NCBI GenBank assembly: GCA_037441525.1
Contig: JBBISA010000014.1
Span: forward strand, 1-64,000
Source: SKVR01 sp037441525
GTDB taxonomy: Bacteria; Bacteroidota; Bacteroidia; Bacteroidales; UBA7960
DNA length: 64,000 bases
Direction of reading: 5' to 3'
The position numbers were made by a program, and so were the translations under genes. Below are positions 9,043 to 18,605 of the stretch, piece by piece; position 1 is the first letter of the stretch, and every line of letters starts with the position of its first letter. The notes below the pieces were generated by a model, which saw only the letters and a program-made list of their open reading frames with translations, had not been told where the DNA came from and did not search any database.

Positions 9043-10362
9043 ATGGCAGGTTTTCATGATCTGAATCTTACTACACCCTTGCTCAATGCCCTGGTCGATA
9101 TGGGTTTTGACACTCCGACCGCTATTCAGGAAAAGGCATTTCCAGTGATTATGTCGGGTCGCGATGTGGTAGGTATAGCCCAAACCGGCACCGGTAAAAC
9201 TCTCGCTTACCTTTTACCCTTACTGCGGCAACTCAAGTACTCAGAACAAAAACATCCCAGGATACTTATTATGGTTCCCACCCGCGAACTGGTTATGCAG
9301 GTGGTAGAGGAGGCCACCCGCCTGTCTGCATATATGAATTTAAGGATCGATGGGGTTTATGGCGGCACCAACATCAATACCCAGAGCGAAAGGATTTACC
9401 AGGGACTCGATTTGCTGGTGGCTACTCCCGGCCGACTGTTCGATCTGGCTATGCGGGGCACCCTCCGGCTCAAATCTATTCAGAAACTGGTTATCGATGA
9501 AGTGGATGAGATGCTCAACCAGGGGTTCAGGCCGCAGTTAATGAGCATTCTCGAACTATTGCCCGAAAAGCGCCAGAATCTTATGTTTTCGGCTACCCTA
9601 GCCGATGATGTGGAGGAGATCATCAGGAACTTCTTTGTTGATCCTTACTGGATTGATATTCAATACCGCGGAACCCCCATAAGCCGAATCGGCCAGAAAC
9701 TTTACAGGGTGCCCAATTTCGCCACCCGCTTTAACCTGCTGAGCATGTTGCTCGAAGATGATGAAGTATTCGATAAGGTTCTGGTATTTACCCCAAGCCG
9801 CAAAATGGCCGATAAGGTTTTTAACAAGCTTACCCCGAAATATGGCAGCCAGCTGGGAGTTATCCACTCCAATAAAAGCCAGAACCAGCGCTTCAACACC
9901 CTAGATTCTTTCAGAGATGGTGAGATCAGGATACTTATTTCAACAGACCTTGTGGCAAGGGGGGTGGATATTTTCGAGGTGAGCCACGTTATTAATTTCG
10001 GATTACCAGATACCCCGGGTGCTTACATTCACCGTATTGGCCGCACCGGGAGGGTAGATCGCACCGGGCAGGCAATTTCAATTATTACCGCTGTGGAAGA
10101 ACCCATGCTTGCAGCCATTGAAGAATACATGCAACGCCATATCCCTGAAATATCGCTGCCCGATAACCTGGTGGTAAGTCCGGCAGATGACTGGGATGAG
10201 GAGCTTACATCGCTAGCTGGCGACAAACCTTATCTCAAACCTGTGAAAAAACTCAAGGGTGGGGGAGCTTTTCATGAAAAATCAGAGAAAAACAAAAAGG
10301 TAAATATGGGTGGGCCCACCAAGAAAAAGCGGGTGGAAGCTGCACGCAAGAAAAGAAAATAA
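9043..10362 (+). CDS. DEAD-box RNA helicase (RhlE/DeaD-like)
   Basis: This ATP-dependent RNA helicase of about 439 residues remodels RNA during ribosome assembly or decay. Motifs in order are the Q motif (FDTPTAIQEKAFP), I (AQTGTGKT), Ia (PTRELVMQ), Ib (TPGR), II (DEVD in place of DEAD), III (SATL), and in the second RecA domain TDLVARGVD and HRIGRTGR (VI). The C-terminal tail is Lys/Arg-rich (KKKRVEAARKKRK), a usual RNA-binding extension. An upstream ATG at 8959 is possible, but a -7 promoter element at 9021 and the family N-terminus (MAGFHDLNLTTPLL) favour 9043. It is transcribed as a single gene. Confidence 0.92.
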   Translation: MAGFHDLNLTTPLLNALVDMGFDTPTAIQEKAFPVIMSGRDVVGIAQTGTGKTLAYLLPLLRQLKYSEQKHPRILIMVPTRELVMQVVEEATRLSAYMNLRIDGVYGGTNINTQSERIYQGLDLLVATPGRLFDLAMRGTLRLKSIQKLVIDEVDEMLNQGFRPQLMSILELLPEKRQNLMFSATLADDVEEIIRNFFVDPYWIDIQYRGTPISRIGQKLYRVPNFATRFNLLSMLLEDDEVFDKVLVFTPSRKMADKVFNKLTPKYGSQLGVIHSNKSQNQRFNTLDSFRDGEIRILISTDLVARGVDIFEVSHVINFGLPDTPGAYIHRIGRTGRVDRTGQAISIITAVEEPMLAAIEEYMQRHIPEISLPDNLVVSPADDWDEELTSLAGDKPYLKPVKKLKGGGAFHEKSEKNKKVNMGGPTKKKRVEAARKKRK

Positions 10363-10399
10363 TTCCTAAAAATGGCTTCAAATCGGGTACATTTACCCA

Positions 10400-10430
10400 T
10401 TGTCTTTTTGGACGAAAGCATCTATTTTTG
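10400..10430 (+). promoter_or_regulatory. Bacteroidota-type promoter
   Basis: TTG at 10400-10402, 20 nt of spacer, then TATTTTTG at 10423-10430 matches the TTG-N19/20-TAnnTTTG promoter. It lies 36 bp upstream of the small secreted protein at 10467. Confidence 0.6.
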
Positions 10431-10466
10431 TTTTTCGTTACTTTTTGCCAGTTCTGATTTTAACCC

Positions 10467-10790
10467 ATGAAACGCATCAAAACAATTTTCCTTTTCTTAT
10501 CAACATTGCTGATGTGCCTTCATTTGCTGGCTTCGGTAAGCTTGGATGGGGGGATTGATCATGGTTTTGGAACAGAAAAACCTTCCCCTGAAAAACCGGC
10601 AACCAACGTTTCCCAATCCGACACCCTTTCTCCGGAACAAAATCTCCTTCGCCGTCTCGAAGACCCCACTTTCGACATAAGGATCAACAACACCCCCATG
10701 CCCCCCTGGCACGACATTAAAAGTACCTACCCCCGACGCACAATTCCAAGCTTTAACCTTGCGGATATCAGGGAGATAGATATTGCGTAA
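10467..10790 (+). CDS. Small secreted protein of unknown function
   Basis: The 107-residue product begins with a clear Sec signal peptide (MKRIKTIFLFLSTLLMCLHLLAS). The mature part is about 85 residues, Pro- and Ser-rich, with the phrases KPSPEKPATN, RLEDPTFDIRINNTPMPPW and a C-terminal DIREIDIA. No domain is recognised. A good TTG-N20-TATTTTTG promoter immediately upstream supports a real, independently transcribed gene. An envelope location is inferred from the signal peptide only. Confidence 0.65.
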   Translation: MKRIKTIFLFLSTLLMCLHLLASVSLDGGIDHGFGTEKPSPEKPATNVSQSDTLSPEQNLLRRLEDPTFDIRINNTPMPPWHDIKSTYPRRTIPSFNLADIREIDIA

Positions 10791-10823
10791 TTGCTCCATA
10801 TTATTATGAATTTTACAGGCATT

Positions 10824-10945
10824 AAAGTATTAACAGGTATCCTGATCGATTGCCGTCAGTTGTTATTTGACCAGAAATCTTAGCAATAATAATGTATTGA
10901 ACAGGCACCGTTATCTATTGCCATCAGTTTTAACTGACGGTTAGT
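10824..10945. repeat. Imperfect direct repeat with terminal hairpin
   Basis: Two imperfect copies of a unit of about 35 nt (TATTAACAGG...ATTGCCGTCAGTT at about 10825-10861 and TATTGAACAGG...ATTGCCATCAGTT at about 10893-10932) are spaced by about 70 bp. The second ends in the hairpin CCATCAGTT-TT-AACTGACGG. The function is unknown; it may terminate the gene at 10467. Confidence 0.5.
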
Positions 10946-11084
10946 TAATAATTTCTATTCCCTTAGTACATTAGTCCCATTGCACCCACATAATATCCAG
11001 TGTTTTTTTGCACCTTTGCATAACAAAAGCAGGGCTTTGGTGTTGAGAAGCCTGTATTTTTTCCTGTTATACCCCAATTAATCC

Positions 11085-12761
11085 ATGCCTGATAAAATTA
11101 TTACCAGCCGAGTTCTTTTCCTTTTCTCTGTTTTTACTTTGCTTTTTGTTGTGTCGTGCAACAGGGGACAAAATCATGATATTCCCCACTTCAGCGACCA
11201 TTATCGCCGGTTTGTTGAAACCCTATCTTCAGATGTGTTCGAAGGGCGTGCACCCACCACACCTGGCGGCAGAAAAACAAAAGCATTTATTGAAGCCGAA
11301 TTTCGTCGTATGGGTTTGAAACCCGCCAATAACGGCAGTTTTCGGCAGGCCGTTCCTTTGATAGAGATCACCGGGTCATCCTTTACCGACCTTCTGGTGC
11401 TCGATTCCATAGGCCGTACCATATCTCTGCTTTATGGCACTGATATGATTGTGGGGTCAACTCTTCAGCAAGATACGGTGAGTCTTGATTTTAGTGAGCT
11501 GGTTTTTGCCGGATACGGAATTGTAGCCCCCGAATACAATTGGGACGACTATGCAGGGCTCGATGTTAAGGGGAAAACCGTTCTTGTGCTGGTAAATGAT
11601 CCCGGTTTTGAACTCAACGATCCGGCCCTTTTTACCGGGCGGGCAATGACCTACTATGGCCGGTGGACTTACAAGTTTGAAGAGGCAGCGCGCCAGGGAG
11701 CCGCAGGGGTGCTTATTGTGCATGAAACCGAACCAGCCTCGTATGGCTGGGATGTGGTGAAAAACTCATGGACTGGTCCGCAGTATTATGTGGGTGGAAA
11801 AAACAACGAACCTAAAGTTACAGTGCAGGGCTGGATACAGAAAGATGCCGCCGACAGTTTATTTGCACTTGCCGGCTATACCCTCAACGAACTCCGCCAA
11901 AAGGCATTAACTTCAGGTTTTTCGGCAATTTCCCTTGGAATGGAAGTATCTGTAAGTTTTAGAAATAAATGGAAGTATGCACAGTCGTACAACATTGCCG
12001 GTTATGTGGAAGGAAGCGTTTACCCTGATGAGTTTGTGATTTACATGGCCCACTGGGACCACCTTGGCAAAGTGGAAACGGCAGAAGGGGTGGAGATTTA
12101 CCATGGCGCCATAGATAATGCAACCGGAACTGCAGCCATCATGGCCATCGCAGAAAAATTTGCCGCAATGGACCCGCCACCCGCCCGATCAGTATTGTTT
12201 ATTGCACTTACAGCCGAAGAATCAGGATTGATCGGCTCACAATACTATGCTCTTAATCCATTGTTCCCTCTTGAAAAAACTGCCGGTGGAGTTAATATTG
12301 ATGGGATGAATGTATATGGCCCTACATGGGATGTATCAGTAGTGGGTTTCGGAGCTTCCACCCTGCAAAATATTCTTCAGAAACATGCTGAAGTACAGGA
12401 TCGTAAACTGGTTCCTGAACGGTTTCCGGAGCATGGCAACTTCTACCGCTCCGACCATTTTAACCTGGTTAAGGGGGGTGTGCCTATGATCTATGCCAAC
12501 AGCGGCAACGAATTTATTGGCCGCACGGAGCGCTACCGCCTTATGGTGGAAGAAGATCAGAAAAACCGCTACCATACGCCCAACGATGTGATCAACAACT
12601 TATGGGACTGGCAGGGAATTGATCAGAACCTTTGGTTGTTCTTTAATGTGGGGCTCGAGCTGGCTAATACCGATTACTGGCCTCAATGGAGCGAAGGGAG
12701 CGAATTCAGGACTATTCGCGAAACATCCGATTTTCTGAGAGGTAGAAAGGAAGAACTTTAA
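11085..12761 (+). CDS. M28-family zinc peptidase lipoprotein with PA domain
   Basis: The 558-residue exopeptidase is anchored as a lipoprotein: its signal peptide ends in the lipobox VVSC (Cys about residue 25). A protease-associated (PA) insert around residues 140-260 precedes the M28 catalytic domain. The dizinc ligands are visible as HWDHLG, GAIDNATG, TAEESGLIGS, NIDGMN and RSDHFNLVKGG. The family cleaves N-terminal amino acids or dipeptides from peptides in the envelope. The next gene follows after 12 bp, so the two may be co-transcribed. Substrate specificity cannot be read from the sequence. Confidence 0.92.
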   Translation: MPDKIITSRVLFLFSVFTLLFVVSCNRGQNHDIPHFSDHYRRFVETLSSDVFEGRAPTTPGGRKTKAFIEAEFRRMGLKPANNGSFRQAVPLIEITGSSFTDLLVLDSIGRTISLLYGTDMIVGSTLQQDTVSLDFSELVFAGYGIVAPEYNWDDYAGLDVKGKTVLVLVNDPGFELNDPALFTGRAMTYYGRWTYKFEEAARQGAAGVLIVHETEPASYGWDVVKNSWTGPQYYVGGKNNEPKVTVQGWIQKDAADSLFALAGYTLNELRQKALTSGFSAISLGMEVSVSFRNKWKYAQSYNIAGYVEGSVYPDEFVIYMAHWDHLGKVETAEGVEIYHGAIDNATGTAAIMAIAEKFAAMDPPPARSVLFIALTAEESGLIGSQYYALNPLFPLEKTAGGVNIDGMNVYGPTWDVSVVGFGASTLQNILQKHAEVQDRKLVPERFPEHGNFYRSDHFNLVKGGVPMIYANSGNEFIGRTERYRLMVEEDQKNRYHTPNDVINNLWDWQGIDQNLWLFFNVGLELANTDYWPQWSEGSEFRTIRETSDFLRGRKEEL

Positions 12762-12773
12762 ACCCCAAATATT

Positions 12774-13523
12774 ATGGTACTTAAGATTGTAAACCTGGTA
12801 TTTTTTGGCATCATGGTATTTATGAATTACCTGGCCAATGCCCTTCCCATCAATAACAAAACTACGGGGCAACTATCAGATCAATACCCGAACCTTTTTG
12901 TTCCGGCGGGAATTACCTTTTCTATCTGGGGTATCATCTACCTGTTGTTGCTTTTGTGGGTAATTGTCCCATTTTTTCAGCAGGGCAGGGAATTATCACA
13001 GCGCATCGGTTGGCTGTTTGCCCTGTCATGCCTGCTCAACGGACACTGGATAGTTGCCTGGCACTACGAACAACTGCCTCTTTCACTGGTAATTATGCTC
13101 GGTTTGCTTATTACCCAGGTGTTAATAATGCAAAAGATTATGCCCACAGCAGGTATTCTGGATAAGGCAGCCTTCGGCATTTACCTTGGCTGGATATGTA
13201 TTGCCACCATTGCCAATGTAACCGCCCTGCTGGTAAATTATAACTGGGGCGGATGGGGTTTATCGCCCCAAATCTGGACCATTTTGCTTATTTCGGTAGG
13301 GGTGGGAATTACACTTTTCACCATGTTGCGGTTCAACAATCCCTACGTTGGTTTGGTGGTGATATGGGCCTTTGCAGGTATTGTCCTAGCCAGGTTTGGA
13401 AACAACAGCCCAATTGTAGGCACCGCCTTCGTGGCCATGGGTGTAATACTTGTATTTACCATTCTGGTTTTTTCAGGATATACCAACAACTGGTTGGGCG
13501 ACTCCAGTTCGTCTGACCAGTAA
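12774..13523 (+). CDS. TspO/MBR-like multi-pass membrane protein
   Basis: The 249-residue protein is almost entirely hydrophobic, with about seven predicted membrane helices. Features such as LFVPAGITFSIWGIIYLLLL and NWGGWGLSP fit the tryptophan-rich sensory protein (TspO/MBR)-related family often annotated in Bacteroidota. The family assignment is moderate and its ligand is unknown. It follows the M28 peptidase gene by 12 bp. The last eight residues (GDSSSSDQ) are encoded by half of a GTCAG/CTGAC-type palindromic repeat that overlaps the stop codon, so the original C-terminus may have been altered. Confidence 0.75.
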   Translation: MVLKIVNLVFFGIMVFMNYLANALPINNKTTGQLSDQYPNLFVPAGITFSIWGIIYLLLLLWVIVPFFQQGRELSQRIGWLFALSCLLNGHWIVAWHYEQLPLSLVIMLGLLITQVLIMQKIMPTAGILDKAAFGIYLGWICIATIANVTALLVNYNWGGWGLSPQIWTILLISVGVGITLFTMLRFNNPYVGLVVIWAFAGIVLARFGNNSPIVGTAFVAMGVILVFTILVFSGYTNNWLGDSSSSDQ

Positions 13524-13572
13524 TGGTTACCCCCCGCTATTGGTCTGACGACTCCAGGTCGTCAGACCAATA
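13498..13572. repeat. Palindromic repeat pair between convergent genes
   Basis: A half copy (GACTCCAGTTCGTCTGACCAG at about 13500-13520) is followed by a perfect 15-bp inverted repeat: TATTGGTCTGACGAC at 13538-13552 and GTCGTCAGACCAATA at 13558-13572 around the loop TCCAG. Both neighbouring convergent genes end inside these copies, with the residues SSDQ. Related palindromes occur at 35456-35544 and 36295-36326. It may also fold as a bidirectional terminator, although no T tract follows. Confidence 0.75.
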
Positions 13573-14043
13573 GTTAAATAGTTCATCTTCCGGGCTATTC
13601 TCAAAAGTGAAATATACTGCCGGGTAGGTTTCTCCATGTTCTTCTTTTCCCGCAATAGCTATATGCTGTATGTCAAGCAATGCAAAAGATTGTGGTACAG
13701 AGCTTCGGGCCGTCACCATTTCATAACCTGGCACCTGCAAACGCAGTGAATATAGTTTACCGGGCTGCGCTACAAAAGGAGAAACAAACCAACCGCCTTC
13801 TGCAGGTTTTAATAGCTCTTCAAATTCATCATCCACAAAAAGCTCAACAATAGCATCATTCAACCCAGTTAATTTGCTGGCACCCATAGCAGATGTAAGG
13901 GAAGCATGCGCAAAAACCGGCTTTCCTGCTTCAATAAGGCTGTTAAGCACAGGCAGGGACTCAAAAGATACGGGAGTATTTTCCAAAATGTCGCGGCAGG
14001 AGAGTAACAGGAAAACAATGATAATTGGGGTAAATCTTTTCAT
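13537..14043 (-). CDS. Truncated DUF4249 lipoprotein
   Basis: The product is about 168 residues from the ATG at 14043, which gives a proper lipoprotein signal (MKRFTPIIIVFLLLSC); a longer frame to 14091 is less likely. The sequence (LNSLIEAGKPVFAHASLTSA, VPGYEMVTARSSVP) matches the N-terminal half of DUF4249 proteins. These are outer-membrane lipoproteins that accompany TonB-dependent receptors in Bacteroidota. Full-length relatives, such as the one at 16514-17482, are about twice as long. The frame ends DLESSDQ inside the palindrome 13538-13572, so the C-terminal half is missing. It is probably non-functional and belongs to the same decaying locus as the receptor 81 bp upstream. Confidence 0.7.
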   Translation of the reverse strand: MKRFTPIIIVFLLLSCRDILENTPVSFESLPVLNSLIEAGKPVFAHASLTSAMGASKLTGLNDAIVELFVDDEFEELLKPAEGGWFVSPFVAQPGKLYSLRLQVPGYEMVTARSSVPQSFALLDIQHIAIAGKEEHGETYPAVYFTFENSPEDELFNYWSDDLESSDQ

Positions 14044-14124
14044 AATCCAAGTTAAATTATAGCCTGTCTTTAAAATCGACACAGCCAACAACTTTCATTA
14101 CATGTGATTTGCTTACAAAAACGT

Positions 14125-16507
14125 TTAAAATGAAAAACTATAGCTGACAGATGGTATTATGGGGAAAAAACTTTGTTGTTTCAAAATAGTTCTTTCTTTC
14201 CTTTCATTGGGCTGATCAGGATCGTAATAAACCTGGTTTTCAAAATAATAGAAATATGGATTCTGACGGTTATAAAGATTATAAACGCTAAGGTTTATTT
14301 TTCTATTTTTATTTTTTTTGATCCATTCATAGTTTAACCCTATATCGAGTTTGTGATAAGACCTCATGCGCAAAGTGTTAATGCCATCGTAGATATGAAT
14401 TTCCGTTGGTAGATGTGGTTTTTCGTTATTCAAGAAGTAGCGGCCTTGAGCAAGTGTAAATGCATTGCCTGTGGCATAAGCCCACGTTGCCGAAATATTA
14501 ATCTTTTCATTCAGCCTATGAATTGCAACAATACTAATATCATGGGTTCGGTCATACTTAAATAAAAAGGGATTGCCAAAATTTAGGTTAGAAAACTCAC
14601 GGGTTGTTCTTGACCAGGTGTAGGCAACCCATCCACTAGTCTTTCCCTGCTTTTTATGTAAAAGAAACTCTGCACCATAGGCTAGCCCCTTACCGTCTGT
14701 TTCAATCTTTTGTTGCCAGTCCAATCCTGCACCGCCATACTCTGCACCTTCTTTATATGAAATTAAATTACTCATTTTCTTATAATATATCTCAATACTC
14801 ATTTCCATAGAGTTATTATTCAGAGATTTAGCCAACCCTAGCGCCCATTGATCTGAAATCGAGGGTTTAGCCCATGCTGTGGCAGGCACCCACAAATCTA
14901 CCGGTATTCCTACCCCGCCGCTTGTGAGCAAATGCACGTTCTGTTGCATTCTGGCCCATGAACCTTTAGCGGATAAGTTTTTCCCAACCAAATAACTAAT
15001 TAAAAACCTCGGTTCAAAAGACGTATAGCTTATTTTGTCTAGAAAATAGGTTGAGATCCTTCCTCCTAGATTTGAGCTTAATCTCCTTCCCATCTTCAAT
15101 TCATTTTCCACATAGACTGCATTTTGCCATGCATTTATCCTGTAATTACCGAATATGGTATCTGATCTAGCCGATGATGAAGTTTGACTAAATGTAGTTA
15201 TACCCGGTGAGAAATTATGGTTTGTAGTCTTAATGCCAAATCGCATTGTATAAAATGACGTAGCATACAACTCAACATCCATGAAAACGCTGAAATCATA
15301 GATACCAGACTCAAATGAATTATACAGCTTTCTTTTTAGATTCTCCATTTCCAAAGATTGGTGCTGTTGCAATAAGTGTCTGTATTTTGTATAAGTGAAA
15401 GTTATATTGCTGAAGAGTTTAGGGCTAAATATATGATTCCACCTTAATGCAGCCAACTGATTCCCCCATTTAACGGATGTTTTGATAATATCGTTTGATT
15501 TATCTTTATTCTCCTTTAACCTGATCAAGGATTCATCATCACCAAAGTACAAACTGATATAAATGGTGTTATTCTTATCTATTCTATAATTAAAGTTTTG
15601 AGTTAAAATCGTAGAAATAGTAACCAAGCTCAATGCCATCAAAAAACAATTTTGAAAGTGGACGCGATATAATATCATACATAAACCGACGAAATGAAAT
15701 CATATATGAACTGGTATCGGTCTTTAAAGGTCCTTCTGCCATTACCTTTGAAACCACCATACCGATTGTGCCTATCCCAGAAAATTCTTTATAGTTTCCA
15801 TCTTTCATTCGCACATCCAATACTGACGATAATCTGCTGCCGTACCGGGCTGGAAAGCCACCTTTAACGAGCTTCACACTACTTATTGCATCGGTATTGA
15901 ATGTTGAAACAAAGCCTCCAAGATGATTTACATAATATACCGGGACACCATCTAATAGCATTAAGTTTTGATCCGGACTACCTCCACGAACATAAAAATC
16001 ACTTGATCCTTCATTCCCTGACCGAACCCCCGGCATAAGCTGAATTGCTTTGAGAAAATCTGCTTCACCGCCTATAGAAGGTAAGTTGTTGATTTGTTGC
16101 ACAGGAATTGAAAATATACTCATTTCTGATCGATTCTCAATGGGTATTTCCATTTTGGCAGTTACTAAAACACTATCAAGTAATAAGCCCGGAATTAACC
16201 TGAAATTCTTTCGAATTGTAATATCTCCTGATATTGTCTCTAATATTGGGTTATATCCAATGTATGATACACTGATTACCAGGGAATCATTTCCCGGAAG
16301 CTCAAGACTATAAAACCCATAATTATTAGTAGTGGTGCCTCTACCTGTTAATAAATCAACAACATTAGCACCAATTAGATTTTCACCAGTTTTCTGATCG
16401 GATACATAACCACTTAATACAATAGTCTGGCTGTGGACTGTAAAACTGAGAATCATTGTAAACCACAAAGCTATTACTCGTTTATGGTAAGAAAATTTTA
16501 TAAACAT
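14125..16507 (-). pseudogene. TonB-dependent receptor, frameshifted
   Basis: Two overlapping frames (16507-15590 and 15678-14125) together encode one receptor of about 790 residues. The first half has a signal peptide, a carboxypeptidase-regulatory-like domain (GYVSDQKTGENLIGANV) and the plug (DFYVRGGSPDQNLMLLDGVP). The second half is the beta-barrel, ending in an aromatic strand (PIIPSVSYSFSF). The join is precise: frame 1 reads YDFNSKL then stop, and frame 2 continues NYRIDKNNTIYISLY. One extra T in a CTTT run (15592-15594 on the plus strand as AAA) accounts for the shift. Outer-membrane import of an unknown substrate with the DUF4249 lipoprotein is the family role. A sequencing error in the short homopolymer is the main alternative to a true mutation. 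Confidence 0.85.
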
Positions 16508-16513
16508 TTCAAT

Positions 16514-17482
16514 TTACTTTAATAAATAAAGCGTATCGGTAACCTGATTAAACCCGGCAAAAATTCCTAAACCACCATTTATATTTGTATACATGGGTAC
16601 CGGATCACCAACACCCAGCCATAAGTTGCTGTTTTGAAAATGAATATGTTTAGCAAGTTGTTTCTTATACTTGTAATAGTTTTCAGAAACCATTCGTATA
16701 GAAATTATTAAATCATGTTCGTATTTTACAAAATTATTTGGGCTCATAAATGCATATAAAGGTTGGGGGATATAGTTTATGGTTAAGAAATATGATTGAC
16801 CTGCAAAAAGGTCGTTAGTGAAAACAATTGACCCTGGCGAAACGTGCAAATCTGAGTCGTTTATCAGAACCTGGTCAGGGCTTGTTGCATATACGACATT
16901 CCCGATTACCTCTCGGTTAAGAAAGGGTTCTTTATGCCTATTTTTTAAAACTAATTCATAATAGTTTCTTTTATTTCCATTATCATGAATTTCTATAATA
17001 GCCTGGGAAACAGGTTTTGCTTCCTGATCAGTAAAAATATTTGGAATAAATCTGCTTTTCCCGAGCATAGGTTTAGTTTCCAGGACATCATGAGCTGTTA
17101 GTTTGTCAAATCCGGTTGAAGAAACCAATAAATCATACCTGCTTTGAACTTGCGGGATTACCTTTGAATAATAGAATCCATTTTTGTGTTTTAGTGTATC
17201 CCTAAAACTGTCATTTTCATAGATTACAATAAGGGCACTTTCAATTTTAATGCAACAATTGCTAAATATGGAAGAAGATTTTGAAAGTGTTAGTTTAAAA
17301 ACCGAATCTGGTGAAAAAATACAATCAACTACAAGTATTTCTTCATGCGGTGCAAGATTTATTACTACTTCTTTGGAACACGAAGAAAAAAGCACAGGTA
17401 AGAGCGAAAGTATGATAAATAGTGTTTTACTTTGGATTTCATTCCAAAAACTAATCAAGTATAGGATAAGTGTATATTGCAT
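16514..17482 (-). CDS. DUF4249 lipoprotein, partner of TonB receptor
   Basis: The 322-residue product has a hydrophobic signal segment ending in lipobox FSSC (Cys about residue 35), then the DUF4249 start (INLAPHEEILVVDCIFSPDS) and a beta-rich body. The family is an outer-membrane lipoprotein encoded next to a TonB-dependent receptor, presumably forming a lid or surface subunit. Its stop lies 6 bp before the receptor start, so the two are translated from one transcript. It appears full-length. The region is visibly AT-richer than the efflux operon to its right, which fits separate ancestry. The substrate is unknown. Confidence 0.82.
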   Translation of the reverse strand: MQYTLILYLISFWNEIQSKTLFIILSLLPVLFSSCSKEVVINLAPHEEILVVDCIFSPDSVFKLTLSKSSSIFSNCCIKIESALIVIYENDSFRDTLKHKNGFYYSKVIPQVQSRYDLLVSSTGFDKLTAHDVLETKPMLGKSRFIPNIFTDQEAKPVSQAIIEIHDNGNKRNYYELVLKNRHKEPFLNREVIGNVVYATSPDQVLINDSDLHVSPGSIVFTNDLFAGQSYFLTINYIPQPLYAFMSPNNFVKYEHDLIISIRMVSENYYKYKKQLAKHIHFQNSNLWLGVGDPVPMYTNINGGLGIFAGFNQVTDTLYLLK

Positions 17483-17576
17483 ATAAGAGATTTGTCGTAT
17501 TGTACTTTATGGCTTTACCTGCGCCCTGTGGGATGAAAAAATATTTTACAGCTGGTTTTTCATAGCTTATTTCATT

Positions 17577-18485
17577 CTATTGCGAACAATCGTTATGCGG
17601 ATTACACGAAATCCCCAGGTTAAAGTTGTATTGCGAGCCTGTTGCATGATCGTTTATAGTAAAGTCGACAATATATTTATATGCAGAAAGCGAATAAATA
17701 CTGCTCCATGCTCTCATAGAATAACTACTACCTGAACCTCCTTCATATCCGGCAAAGGTTATACAATTACTGGAATTGCGCCTTGCAAAGGTCCAATGCG
17801 ACCATGTTCTCATGTACATGTCTACGTAACCACCGCTACCGCTTTCTTTTTCTATTCGGGCTCTTAGAGTAAAATATATACCTGCTTTGTAATATCTGAC
17901 TCTGTATTGCACTTGGCCATCGCTTGTATTTAAATATCTCCAATCTGTGTTATTGCTATCGCACGAAGATTTTTCTGTTAAAGTAATTTCATCTCCGTAT
18001 AATATCGCAAAGATATTTTCATGTGTGTTGAATGTCATGTGGTTTTGAGATTTTAAATCATTTTCAAAAAAAATCCCCTTATCTAACTTAACAACTTCAA
18101 CTTTACTATTCAACATATTGATATTAAATAAATAATCACCTATTTGAATATATCCATCAGGATTAACCAATGTCGCTAATACTTCATCATCAAATCCTAA
18201 CTGTGCTAGTTTTTCTGAATTAAATGCCTTTCGCATAGATACAAATGAAAGGTTATCTTCCCAATACGGGATTTTTTCGCTTTCTAAGGATGTAAGAAAT
18301 TCAACCGCAGTTTCATAGTTCCCGATATCTGGAAAAACCAGAATTCCTTCTTTTACTTCAGCGATAAAAGGCAAGGTCAAATTACGCAAATCATCACTGT
18401 ACTCATTTGAAATATCTCTTTCACACGAAATCGTTTATAGAAGGAGAAGATAAATAATGACGGATAAATGTTTAATTTTTCTCAT
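17577..18485 (-). pseudogene. Lipoprotein gene with stop codon in signal peptide
   Basis: An ATG at 18485 opens MRKIKHLSVIIYLLLL, then TAA at 18437-18435, and the same frame continues TISCERDISNEYSDDLRNL. The frame then stays open to 17577. The 16 residues before the stop plus TISC after it form a typical lipoprotein signal with lipobox Cys at codon 21. One base change has therefore interrupted an otherwise intact lipoprotein of about 300 residues. Only a TTG at 18389 could restart translation, and that would lack the signal. The body contains no recognised domain: its C-terminal third is Ser/Gly/aromatic-rich and ends GISCNPHNDCSQ. It is 94 bp upstream of the DUF4249 gene. Confidence 0.75.
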
Positions 18486-18592
18486 AAATATTAATTTAAA
18501 TGTAAAGTCTACCCTGAATTAAAACTGTTTTACATCTTTCAGAAGATTTAGGCAACCATCTTTCCATTCAAGATGTCCATACATATTTTCTT

Positions 18593-18600
18593 TACATTTG
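18593..18600 (+). promoter_or_regulatory. -7 promoter element of the predicted small RNA
   Basis: TACATTTG matches TAnnTTTG. It precedes a stretch of about 70 nt that ends in a strong terminator, with no reading frame between. A -33 element is not evident. Confidence 0.5.
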
Positions 18601-18605
18601 CACAT

